Assembly: GCF_904528075.1 (NCBI RefSeq)
Contig: NZ_LR882035.1
Span: 2,294,001 to 2,358,000, forward strand
DNA: 64,000 nt
Source: Agreia sp. COWG
GTDB lineage: Bacteria > Actinomycetota > Actinomycetes > Actinomycetales > Microbacteriaceae
Direction: 5' to 3'
Shown here: positions 28,011 through 35,440 of the stretch, piece by piece
Numbering within the stretch: position 1 is the first letter of the stretch
Layout: each line of letters begins with the position of its first letter
Translations under genes and position numbers: made by a program
The notes under the pieces: model-generated
Told to the model about the DNA's origin: nothing
The model's database searches: none
The model's input: only the letters and a program-made list of their open reading frames with translations

Positions 28011-28640
28011 TCAGTCGAGGCTGTCCGTTCTCCACAACTTTGCGCAGACAGCGAACTCCGTCGCCGTGGCCGCAAAACGGTTCGCGCGCGTCGTGAGCTC
28101 TGAGGCACGCTCCGACGAGTCGAGTTCGGAGTCGTCCGCCTCCGCGGCCGTTCCGAGCGACATGATTCGGCAGAAGGCCGCAGCCCGCTCGAGAGCGACG
28201 GCGAAGTCACCGTCGAAGATGCCCCGCAGAATCTGATCGGCCAGGGCGATGATCTCCTGCGGGCCGGTCGGGGACGTCGCTCCCGCGACGACCGGGTCGA
28301 TCGTGACGCTGAGGTCGCTTCCCTTTTGAAAGAGGTAGCTCGACTGCTGCGGATCCTGACGGATGAGGGCGCGTACGAGGTAGATGCGCCACAGCGCTCC
28401 GGGGAGGCTGTGCGAGGACGCTCTGGACCAGAGCTCGGCGATAGCATCGATGCCATGAAGATCGGTGTACTCGATCAACCGGTCGACCACACCCGGGTCG
28501 GGATCCGCCCGCACCCTGCCCAGTAGCGCACTCGCGGTGTCGTGGGCGAGCCGTGAGATCTGCGCCGGATCCTCTCCACCCTTGAACGCCTCGAACTCGG
28601 ATCCGCCAAAGAGGGCGGGTTTGCGGTGCTCGCTCGTCAT
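28011..28640 (-). CDS. conserved actinobacterial protein of unknown function
   Basis: 209 residues, mostly helical, no membrane segments. It starts MTSEHRKPALFGGSEFEAFKGG, with a central region LIEYTDLHGIDAIAELWSRASSHSLPGALWRIYLVRALIRQDPQ. I recall such proteins in related genomes, sometimes labelled as an RNA polymerase beta subunit, but there is nothing polymerase-like in it. Upstream of tRNA-Lys in the opposite orientation. The 242 bp between it and the glycosyltransferase operon contain only the inverted repeat noted above. Confidence 0.7.
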   Translation of the reverse strand: MTSEHRKPALFGGSEFEAFKGGEDPAQISRLAHDTASALLGRVRADPDPGVVDRLIEYTDLHGIDAIAELWSRASSHSLPGALWRIYLVRALIRQDPQQSSYLFQKGSDLSVTIDPVVAGATSPTGPQEIIALADQILRGIFDGDFAVALERAAAFCRIMSLGTAAEADDSELDSSERASELTTRANRFAATATEFAVCAKLWRTDSLD

Positions 28641-28697
28641 ACTCCCATCCTCCTCTGGTTCGATCAGGGCTCCAAGACGCGCTAGATTAGTCGCTGC

Positions 28698-28770
28698 GGG
28701 CCTCTAGCTCAGTTGGTAGAGCATCGGACTTTTAATCCGCGGGTCGCCGGTTCGAGCCCGGCGGGGCCCA
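28698..28770 (+). tRNA. tRNA-Lys (anticodon TTT)
   Basis: 73 nt with a complete cloverleaf: acceptor GGGCCTC/GGGGCCC, D arm GCTCAGTTGGTAGAGC, anticodon stem-loop GGACTTTTAATCC with TTT, and the T arm with GGTTCGAGCC. The discriminator is A and the CCA end is not encoded. Confidence 0.97.
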
Positions 28771-28838
28771 CCCCTTTTGTCGCTGTGACGTATGATCGCT
28801 AGCGGGACGGAGAGCGTCGAGATGCAGGTTCTCTCACC

Positions 28839-30005
28839 GTGATCGACGTCATCGTCGTCATCGTTCTGCTCGCCGGGGCCGTGGCCGGCTATCGCCTCGG
28901 TCTGGTGCGCTCCCTCTTCGGACTCGCGGGCGTCGCTGCTGGCGGAATCGCCGCGTACTTCGCCATCCCTCCTGTGCTCGCCTGGATCGGTCAGCCGGAA
29001 TGGCGGGTCGCAGGGGTGATCGCCACCGCCTTCGTGCTCGTCATGGTGGGGTACCTGCTGGGTGCCGGCATCGGCCAGGTCATCGGGCGCGGGGTCTCGA
29101 AGGTCAAACTCGGCCCCGCCGACAGGGCCCTGGGCTTTGTCGGCAGCGGAGTCGCGGCCGCCCTCGTCGTCGTCACCGTCGCATCCGGTGTCTCGACGCT
29201 CGGCGTACCCGCCCTGAGCCAAGCGGTCGGCTCGTCGAGCATCCTTCGCACGATCGACGGCATCGTGCCCGCCCCCGTCAAGAGCTTCCTCGCCGAGTTG
29301 CGCACGACCGCCGTCGACGACAGCGCGCCCTGGATCATCGACGCGCTCGACGCGCCGAGCACTGCCCCGTCGATTCCATCGGTCACCGCCGACAGTCCCG
29401 CACTGACCGCGGCCGTGCAGTCGGTCGTGCGCATCTCGGGAACGGCCTACGAGTGCGGCGTCACCATGTCGGGAAGCGGCTTCGCCGTGGCGACGGACCG
29501 GGTCGTGACCAACGCCCACGTCGTGGCCGGCATCAGCGAGCCCGTCGTCGAGGTTCCCGGCCAATCACCGCGTTCAGGCCGCGTCGTGTACTTCGACGCG
29601 GTCACCGACCTGGCCGTCATCGCTGTCGACGATCTGCCTGCCCAGCCGATTCCGCTCGCGCAGACGCTGGCACCGTCGAGCGACGCTGTGGTCGCCGGGT
29701 ACCCCTTCGGCGGGCCGTTCTCGATCGGTGGGGCTGAGGTATTGGCCGCGGGTCCGCTGCAGCTCGTCACGGAGGGTACGACGACGGCGACGAGAGATGC
29801 GTACACTCTCGCCGCCGACATCGAGCCCGGAAACTCCGGCGGCCCGGTGCTCACGGTCGGCGGTCAGGTGGCCGGCGTCGTTTTCGCCAGGGCGAGCAGC
29901 GTCGCCAACGTGGGTTACGCGCTCACCATGCAGGAGCTGTCGCCCGTTGCCGCGGCCGCCCCGACGCTGTCGAGCCCTGTCGGCACGGGGGCCTGCGCAG
30001 CATAA
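28839..30005 (+). CDS. marP: MarP-like membrane serine protease (CvpA + trypsin domains)
   Basis: 388 residues from a GTG. Four N-terminal membrane helices (CvpA-like, residues ~1-125) followed by a periplasmic chymotrypsin-fold protease with the triad H227 (TNAHVVAG), D257 (TDLAV) and S333 (GNSGGPV). Cys206 and Cys386 may form the disulfide seen in mycobacterial MarP. MarP is needed for acid and oxidative-stress resistance there. A TATGAT box at 28791-28796 may be its -10. Confidence 0.92.
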   Translation: MIDVIVVIVLLAGAVAGYRLGLVRSLFGLAGVAAGGIAAYFAIPPVLAWIGQPEWRVAGVIATAFVLVMVGYLLGAGIGQVIGRGVSKVKLGPADRALGFVGSGVAAALVVVTVASGVSTLGVPALSQAVGSSSILRTIDGIVPAPVKSFLAELRTTAVDDSAPWIIDALDAPSTAPSIPSVTADSPALTAAVQSVVRISGTAYECGVTMSGSGFAVATDRVVTNAHVVAGISEPVVEVPGQSPRSGRVVYFDAVTDLAVIAVDDLPAQPIPLAQTLAPSSDAVVAGYPFGGPFSIGGAEVLAAGPLQLVTEGTTTATRDAYTLAADIEPGNSGGPVLTVGGQVAGVVFARASSVANVGYALTMQELSPVAAAAPTLSSPVGTGACAA

Positions 30006-30015
30006 AAGGCGACGC

Positions 30016-30345
30016 CTAGTCGAAGTCGCCGTCGAAAGTCGCGTCGGCGTGCAGCATGGTCAGTCGCGCGGTCTCTTCGTGCACGTTCGCCTGGGCCCGC
30101 ACACGCTGCACGGCCTCGGATGTATCGGGCTCGGCATGCGACCACGGCTCGTCTTGGCTGAGGAGCTGGCTTGACGGCCCCAGGAGGAGCGAGACCGCGG
30201 ACGAGTGTTCCTCGCCGATGAACTCGGGAACGGTGACCACTTGGTTGCGCCGACTCCGGGCCCCGGCCGCGATGAAGTCGAGGAGTGCCGCGGCCACCTC
30301 GTCGCTCGTGACGAACGAGCCGCCCACGTAGCTGATTCTCTTCAT
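30016..30345 (-). CDS. small protein of unknown function
   Basis: 109 residues from the ATG at 30345 (GAGGGTGGAG upstream). Starts MKRISYVGGSFVTSDEVAAA; residues 10-60 form a mixed alpha/beta stretch (VVTVPEF), and the C-terminus is acidic and ends DGDFD. No membrane segment or known motif. Convergent with marP by 10 bp. Confidence 0.65.
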   Translation of the reverse strand: MKRISYVGGSFVTSDEVAAALLDFIAAGARSRRNQVVTVPEFIGEEHSSAVSLLLGPSSQLLSQDEPWSHAEPDTSEAVQRVRAQANVHEETARLTMLHADATFDGDFD

Positions 30346-30446
30346 AGCTCCACCCTCGCCCACCGGGTGAAGAATGACCCGGCATTGTCAGGAGAGGATT
30401 ACTGGAGTAGTGGCGCGCGAGACACCCGGTGCGAACCGAGTGCCCG

Positions 30447-30452
30447 TACGAT
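30447..30452 (+). promoter_or_regulatory. candidate -10 box (TACGAT) of a leaderless EI24-gene transcript
   Basis: TACGAT ends 8 nt before the ATG at 30461 and no ribosome site is visible, consistent with leaderless initiation. Confidence 0.4.
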
Positions 30453-30460
30453 CGAGTGCC

Positions 30461-31243
30461 ATGGCCTCGAATAACGCACCGGGCGTCGTGAGGCGCTTCT
30501 TCGACGGGGTGTCGCTGCTTGGGCGAGGCCTCCGGCTCTGGTCGACCGATCCGCGACTGATGCTGTTCGGCGCACTCCCCGCCCTCATCGTCGCCCTGTT
30601 CTACGGCGCCGCGCTGATTGTTCTGCTCGCCAATGCGCAGGCACTATCGGAGTGGGCCACGCCGTTCGCGGACGGGTGGGACTCGACATGGCGCACAACT
30701 CTCCGCATCACCGCGGCGGCGGCCTTCGTCGCCGTCGGAGCGATCGTCGCGGTCTACACCTTCACGGCCATTACCCTCGCGATCGGGGACCCCTTCTACG
30801 AGAAGATCTGGCGAAGCGTCGAGAATCGGTTGGGAGGGATCTCCGATGAGGTCGAGGTACCGTTCTGGCCGTCCCTCGCCCGGGGCGCTCTCGACGCCCT
30901 GCGCATCCTGGCGCTGACGGCGCTCATCGGACTCGGCCTCTTCGTACTGGGCTTCATTCCCGTGCTCGGTCAGACCCTCGTCCCCCTCGCCGGCGCGACG
31001 GTAGCGGGGTGGTTCCTGGCACTCGAGCTCACCGGCAAGGGATTCGAGGCCAGGGGCCGGTCTCTGTCAGACCGCAGACGGGCGCTCGCCCGCATCCGCC
31101 CCACAGCACTCGGCTTCGGCGTCGCCAGCCACCTGATCTTTCTCATCCCGCTCGGAGCGGTGTTCGTGATGCCCGCTGCGGTGGCCGGAGCGACCATTCT
31201 CGCAAGACGAGCCCTCGACGAACCCACCACGGTTCCGCGCTGA
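30461..31243 (+). CDS. EI24/CysZ-like integral membrane protein
   Basis: 260 residues from the ATG at 30461; in-frame extension upstream is not supported. The start GVVRRFFDGVSLLGRGLRLW and later GDPFYEKIWRSVE are typical of the EI24 domain family, as are the paired helices near residues 35-65, 85-110, 140-170 and 205-245. CysZ relatives import sulfate; most actinobacterial members have no assigned role. Confidence 0.8.
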   Translation: MASNNAPGVVRRFFDGVSLLGRGLRLWSTDPRLMLFGALPALIVALFYGAALIVLLANAQALSEWATPFADGWDSTWRTTLRITAAAAFVAVGAIVAVYTFTAITLAIGDPFYEKIWRSVENRLGGISDEVEVPFWPSLARGALDALRILALTALIGLGLFVLGFIPVLGQTLVPLAGATVAGWFLALELTGKGFEARGRSLSDRRRALARIRPTALGFGVASHLIFLIPLGAVFVMPAAVAGATILARRALDEPTTVPR

Positions 31244-31252
31244 CGCGGCGCC

Positions 31253-31576
31253 TTACGACGCGGAGGGTTCCGCGGTCTCGGCCGGCTCGGGAACAGGACG
31301 AAGTCCACCCGTACTGTTGGCCGACAGCATGAGCTCCTCGATCCAGCCGCGGTTGAGCGTCGGATTCTTGTTGCCATAGAAGCGGAAATGCAAAGGGATC
31401 GACGGGTGGATCCACACCGTGCTGCGACCGCTGCCTTCGTCGGTGCCGTGCTCCCACGAGAGCATGAACGCCTCATTGCGTCGCAGCTTGGTGGAGATGA
31501 CTACCTTGAGATGCGCCAACAGCCGATCTTCGAACTCGACATCGGTTTCACCGGTGCCATAAATCAGTCTGCCCAT
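31253..31576 (-). CDS. DUF7882-type small protein of Microbacteriaceae
   Basis: 107 residues: GRLIYG...EFEDRLLAHLKVVISTKLRRNEAFMLSWEHG, then STVWIHPSIPLHFRFYGNK and LNRGWIEELMLSANS, ending in a short P/E/A tail. This pattern matches a small protein found widely in Microbacteriaceae and often labelled 'ATP-dependent DNA ligase' in automatic annotation; it has no ligase motif and its role is unknown. The family name is from memory. Confidence 0.7.
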   Translation of the reverse strand: MGRLIYGTGETDVEFEDRLLAHLKVVISTKLRRNEAFMLSWEHGTDEGSGRSTVWIHPSIPLHFRFYGNKNPTLNRGWIEELMLSANSTGGLRPVPEPAETAEPSAS

Positions 31577-31603
31577 ACGTACGTTCGTCCATTCTTGACA
31601 AGG

Positions 31604-31630
31604 GCCCGCGCGGATCGTCTCCGCGTGGGC
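31604..31630. repeat. GC-rich hairpin in the leader of the DUF7882-type gene
   Basis: GCCCGCGCGGA and TCCGCGTGGGC form an 11-bp stem (one G-T) around a 5-nt loop, 28 nt upstream of the start. It could end the transcript of the preceding small gene (same strand) or be a leader structure. No T-run. Confidence 0.4.
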
Positions 31631-31716
31631 TCAAGGCAAGACTAGCTTCTCAGGTATTCACAGCCGTGACGGGTTGTACTCATTTCTTGGCGCTGTTACC
31701 CAATTGTGTGCTGGAG

Positions 31717-31971
31717 TCAACTGCCGGATTGCAGTTCGCTGCGAGCAGCCCCCAGCGTCGTAAACGTATCGACCACGTTGCCGTGGGCGTCGGTGAGCTT
31801 ATAGACGTCACCCGAACTGCACTGCACCATGCCGGCGAATCGACCGTCGCGGCGGGCGACCCACACTCCGTCGAAGACGAGCTGCCACGCAAGGGGACGA
31901 GAGAGGGCGGTAGTGGAGGAGGCTGCGGGTACCGTCGTCATTGAGGGCACAGTATCGAACATGAGGCTCAT
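31717..31971 (-). CDS. small protein of unknown function
   Basis: 84 residues; AAAGGA lies just upstream of the ATG. The N-terminal 25 residues are Ser/Thr/Ala rich; the rest (PLAWQLVFDGVWVARRDGRFAGMVQ ... YKLTDAHGNVVDTFTTLGAARSEL) looks like one or two small beta-hairpin units. An inverted repeat sits directly upstream. No known family. Confidence 0.6.
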   Translation of the reverse strand: MSLMFDTVPSMTTVPAASSTTALSRPLAWQLVFDGVWVARRDGRFAGMVQCSSGDVYKLTDAHGNVVDTFTTLGAARSELQSGS

Positions 31972-31981
31972 GGTTCCTTTT

Positions 31982-32002
31982 CAGTAAGCGTTTCTCTTAC
32001 TG
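31982..32002. promoter_or_regulatory. inverted repeat / operator candidate before the 84-residue gene
   Basis: CAGTAAG and CTTACTG flank a 7-bp spacer, 11 nt upstream of the start codon, and a further TTTACTG occurs at 32033-32039. Position around the ribosome site suggests a repressor operator or a leader hairpin. Inference. Confidence 0.4.
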
Positions 32003-32070
32003 TAGAGCCGTTTCGCACCCCCGAACAGGGGGTTTACTGGGAGGGTCGCCGTAGCTACCGCAGCCGTTCT

Positions 32071-32988
32071 TCAGGACGCGGAGCGGTACCGAACACCCCA
32101 GCTGAGCATCCAGGTGTCACCCGGTTCGATCCATCGCAGGCCCTGTCCGGTGTTGAAGGCGTTGGCCGGAGCCGTCATCGGTTCCAGCGCGATCGCCTGG
32201 CCCGTTCCAGTCTCGAGGGGAAATTCGCGCGGAGTGTAGGCCTGCACGAAGCCGAAGTTCGAGTCGGTCCAGAGCTCGACCCGCTGCCCATCCGGCGAAG
32301 ACAGCGAATGGATGTTCTGCCCACCCGTCTCGGTGAGCTTTCCGAACGCGTGGTTCAACGACACGTCACCGACCCGGCATCCGCCGCGCAGATCGAAGTC
32401 CGTTCCGTCGACGCTCACCTCCCCGGTCGGGATGAACTTCTTGTTGTACTCGAACACCGTCTCGGCGGAGATCGTGAGCGTCAGATCGGCCGTCGGCACG
32501 GAACCGATCACGAAGTAGGGATGAGCGCCCACGGCCACGGGAGCGGGCACATCCGACTCGTTGGTGATCGCATGCGTCACGGTGAGGCCCGCGTCGGTCA
32601 ATTCGTAGCTCACCGATGTCTCGAGAGAGAACGGATAGCCGTGCTGGGGGTAGACGCCCGCCTGCAGCGTCACGTAGCTGTCACCCCGCTCGGCCACCCG
32701 GTAGGCGGTGTTCCGCAGCAGGCCGTGTGTGGCATTACCTGTCGACGGCTCGGTGATGTCGAGCTGTTGCTCGACGCCGTCGAGGGTCCACGTGCCGTTC
32801 TTGATGCGGTTCGGCCACGGCACGAGCACGATGCCCTGGCCCATCGGGGGAAGCGAATGTTCGGGATATTCGTGCACCACCTCGACACCGTTGAGCACGA
32901 GGCCTCGCAGCCCCGCCGCCACCTCGGTGATCGTGGCGCTCGAGTCGCCGAGGGAAAGGGAAAACTGGGTACCGGTCGGCGCTCTCAC
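32071..32988 (-). CDS. aldose 1-epimerase family protein
   Basis: 305 residues, beta-sandwich galactose-mutarotase type. Likely catalytic residues: His in NATHGLLRNTAY, His in VGAHPYFVIG and Glu in IALEPMTAPANAFNTG. PWPNRIKNGTW is the conserved sugar-binding segment. It probably interconverts anomers of a hexose or related sugar; exact substrate unknown. Start GTG at 32988, with TAGGCT six nt upstream that contains the folD stop codon. Confidence 0.9.
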   Translation of the reverse strand: MRAPTGTQFSLSLGDSSATITEVAAGLRGLVLNGVEVVHEYPEHSLPPMGQGIVLVPWPNRIKNGTWTLDGVEQQLDITEPSTGNATHGLLRNTAYRVAERGDSYVTLQAGVYPQHGYPFSLETSVSYELTDAGLTVTHAITNESDVPAPVAVGAHPYFVIGSVPTADLTLTISAETVFEYNKKFIPTGEVSVDGTDFDLRGGCRVGDVSLNHAFGKLTETGGQNIHSLSSPDGQRVELWTDSNFGFVQAYTPREFPLETGTGQAIALEPMTAPANAFNTGQGLRWIEPGDTWMLSWGVRYRSAS

Positions 32989-32994
32989 GGCATA

Positions 32995-33000
32995 AGCCTA
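32995..33000 (-). promoter_or_regulatory. candidate -10 box (TAGGCT) for the epimerase gene, overlapping the folD stop
   Basis: TAGGCT on the minus strand starts with the folD TAG and lies 6 nt before the epimerase GTG. Suggests a separate leaderless transcript in addition to read-through from glyA-folD. Confidence 0.4.
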
Positions 33001-33870
33001 CGGCGTTGCCGCATCGACCACGTTCTGCACGAGCAACGCCCGCGTCATGGGGCCCACGCCCCCCGGAACAGGCGAGAGATATCCTGCGACCTCGGCCACG
33101 CCGGGATCGACGTCACCCTTCAGTCTGGCCTTGCCTGTCTCCTCGTCGACGATCCGCGAGATTCCCACGTCGAGAACGGCAGCCCCCGGCTTGACCCATT
33201 CGGCCTTGATCAGCCCGGGTACACCGACCGCGGCGACGATGACATCTGCTCGACGTACCTCGGTCTCGAGATCGACGGTGCGCGAGTGGGTGAGCGTCAC
33301 GGTGGCGTCGATGCCCTTGTTCGTCAGAAGCAGCCCTAGCGGGCGACCGACGGTGAGCCCGCGACCGACGATCACGACATGCTTGCCGCTGAGCCCGATG
33401 TCATATCGGCGCAGCAGCTCGACGATGCCGGCGGGGGTGCACGGCAGGGCCGAGTCGACATCGCCGGCGACGCCGAGCACGAGGCGACCGAGATTCGTCG
33501 GGTGCAGGCCGTCGGCGTCTTTGGCCGGATCGATGAGTTCGAGCATGGCATTCTCGTTGATGCCGTTCGGCAGGGGCAACTGCACGATGTAGCCGGTGAC
33601 GGCGGGGTCTGCGTTGAGGGCCTTGATGGCGTCGCGAACATTCTGCTCCGTCGCCGTCGCCGGCAGATCGACGCGAATGGACTCGATGCCGACCTCGGCG
33701 CAGTCGCGATGCTTGCCCGCAACGTACGAGCGCGACGCGGGGTCGTCACCGACGAGCAGCGTGCCGAGACCCGGATGGATGCCCTGTTTCTTGAGCTCGA
33801 CAACGCGTTGCGCGAGCTCGGCCTTGATGGCCGCCGCAGTGGCCGTGCCGTCGAGGACTATCGCCGTCAC
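32998..33870 (-). CDS. folD: bifunctional methylene-THF dehydrogenase/cyclohydrolase FolD
   Basis: 290 residues from a GTG overlapping the glyA stop by 4 nt. Conserved [14 protein letters not shown] (catalytic Lys), [34 protein letters not shown] and the NADP loop [15 protein letters not shown], ending [14 protein letters not shown]. Converts 5,10-methylene-THF to 10-formyl-THF, using the methylene-THF made by GlyA. Confidence 0.96.
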   Translation of the reverse strand: MTAIVLDGTATAAAIKAELAQRVVELKKQGIHPGLGTLLVGDDPASRSYVAGKHRDCAEVGIESIRVDLPATATEQNVRDAIKALNADPAVTGYIVQLPLPNGINENAMLELIDPAKDADGLHPTNLGRLVLGVAGDVDSALPCTPAGIVELLRRYDIGLSGKHVVIVGRGLTVGRPLGLLLTNKGIDATVTLTHSRTVDLETEVRRADVIVAAVGVPGLIKAEWVKPGAAVLDVGISRIVDEETGKARLKGDVDPGVAEVAGYLSPVPGGVGPMTRALLVQNVVDAATP

Positions 33871-35150
33871 TGAACAAGTCCCTCGTAGAGCGGGAAGGCG
33901 CCGGTAAGGGCGGATACTCGGCCCCGCAGGGCCCCGGTGTCGGCGCCCGGCTTCAGGGCCTCGGCGATGATGTCGGCGACCTCGGTGAACTCCACGGCAC
34001 CGAATCCACGGGTGGCGAGCGCGGGCGTGCCGATGCGCAGGCCCGACGTGACCATGGGCGGACGAGGATCGAACGGAACCGAGTTGCGGTTCACGGTGAT
34101 ACCTACCTCGTGAAGAACGTCTTCGGCCTGCTGCCCGTCGAGAGCTGAATTTCTGAGGTCGGCGAGCACGAGGTGCACCTCGGTCCCTCCCGTGAGCACG
34201 TCGACGCCTTCCGCACGCGAGTCCGCGGCGGTGAGGCGATCCGCGACGATGCGAGCCCCGTCGATGGTGCGCTGCTGGCGGTCGCGGAACTCGGGCTCGG
34301 CGGCCAGCTTGAAAGCGGTGGCCTTCGCCGCGATGACATGCATGAGGGGGCCGCCCTGCTGGCCGGGAAAGACGTTCGAGTTGAGCTTCTTGGCCAACTC
34401 GGTGTCGCGGCTGATGATGAAACCGGAACGCGGTCCACCGATGGTCTTGTGCACGGTCGACGACACAACGTCGGCGAAGGGCACCGGCGACGGGTGGAGG
34501 CCCGCCGCGACGAGCCCGGCGAAGTGCGCCATGTCGACCCACAGCTTGGCACCGACCTCGTCGGCGATGGCACGGAACGCCGCGAAGTCGAGATGGCGCG
34601 GGTATGCAGACCATCCGGCGATGATGACCTGCGGACGGTGCTCGAGAGCCTTGTCGCGCACGACGTTCATGTCGACCAGGAAGGTCTCGGGATCGACGCC
34701 GTAGGAGACCGCGTTGTAGAGCTTGCCCGAGAAGTTGAGCTTCATGCCGTGCGTGAGATGGCCGCCGTGGCTGAGCTCGAGACCCAGGATGGTGTCACCG
34801 GGGCTGGCGATCGCAGAAAGCACGGCCGCGTTGGCTGTCGCGCCTGAGTGGGGCTGAACGTTGGCGTATTCGGCGTGGAACAGGCTCTTCGCCCGGGCAA
34901 TTGCGAGTTCCTCTGCTACATCGACGAACTCGCAGCCGCCGTAGTATCTGCGGCCGGGGTAGCCCTCGGCATACTTGTTGGTGAGAACGGATCCCTGCGA
35001 CTGCAGGATGGCGCGGGGAACGAAGTTCTCGCTCGCGATCATCTCGAGGGTATCGCGCTGGCGACCCAGTTCTTTTTCGAGTACAGCGTAGATCTCTGGA
35101 TCGACGGTCTCGAGGGGCTCGTTGAACTGCGAGGGCGTGCGGTCAGACAA
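33867..35150 (-). CDS. glyA: serine hydroxymethyltransferase
   Basis: 427 residues from a TTG start with AGGAG upstream. Motifs: [51 protein letters not shown] and the PLP lysine K235 in [14 protein letters not shown]. Converts serine and THF to glycine and 5,10-methylene-THF. First gene of glyA-folD; its leader contains a small hairpin. Confidence 0.97.
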   Translation of the reverse strand: MSDRTPSQFNEPLETVDPEIYAVLEKELGRQRDTLEMIASENFVPRAILQSQGSVLTNKYAEGYPGRRYYGGCEFVDVAEELAIARAKSLFHAEYANVQPHSGATANAAVLSAIASPGDTILGLELSHGGHLTHGMKLNFSGKLYNAVSYGVDPETFLVDMNVVRDKALEHRPQVIIAGWSAYPRHLDFAAFRAIADEVGAKLWVDMAHFAGLVAAGLHPSPVPFADVVSSTVHKTIGGPRSGFIISRDTELAKKLNSNVFPGQQGGPLMHVIAAKATAFKLAAEPEFRDRQQRTIDGARIVADRLTAADSRAEGVDVLTGGTEVHLVLADLRNSALDGQQAEDVLHEVGITVNRNSVPFDPRPPMVTSGLRIGTPALATRGFGAVEFTEVADIIAEALKPGADTGALRGRVSALTGAFPLYEGLVQ

Positions 35151-35187
35151 AGCTGGCTCCTAAACATGACGCAAAACGGAAGTGGAT

Positions 35188-35203
35188 CGCCGCCTGAGCG
35201 GCG
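35188..35203. repeat. hairpin in the glyA leader
   Basis: CGCCGC and GCGGCG around a CTGA loop, 38 nt upstream of the glyA start. The remaining divergent region to 35440 (about 290 bp in total) holds promoter-like AT-rich patches (CATAAT at 35344-35349) and two TTGTGAG copies (35356, 35372) in front of the sigma-fusion gene. No known riboswitch was recognised. Confidence 0.4.
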
Positions 35204-35440
35204 CGGTGAAGCTGTATCCGGATCGACCCAGGCGCGCGGCCGAATTCGTGTCAGTCGCTTCCCGATGGTGACCATCTGAACGCCAGTTGCGACAGATCGA
35301 AGCCTACAGGAGGTCGCCCGTAGATTTTCTGGGGCTGCGGCGTCATAATCTCCATTTGTGAGTGTCTCTCATTGTGAGGGGAATTCCGGGGCCCCAAGGG
35401 TCCGCATCCCATTCCCCGCTCGATTCAGGAGTAACACCGC

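Noticed and set aside
28011-28640. RNA polymerase beta subunit label for this unknown protein.
   Set aside because: It has 209 residues and none of the conserved beta-subunit motifs; such labels on relatives appear to be annotation carry-over.
35151-35290. Possible riboswitch (THF or glycine type) in the glyA leader.
   Set aside because: Only one short hairpin could be found; the conserved core of known THF or glycine aptamers was not recognised.
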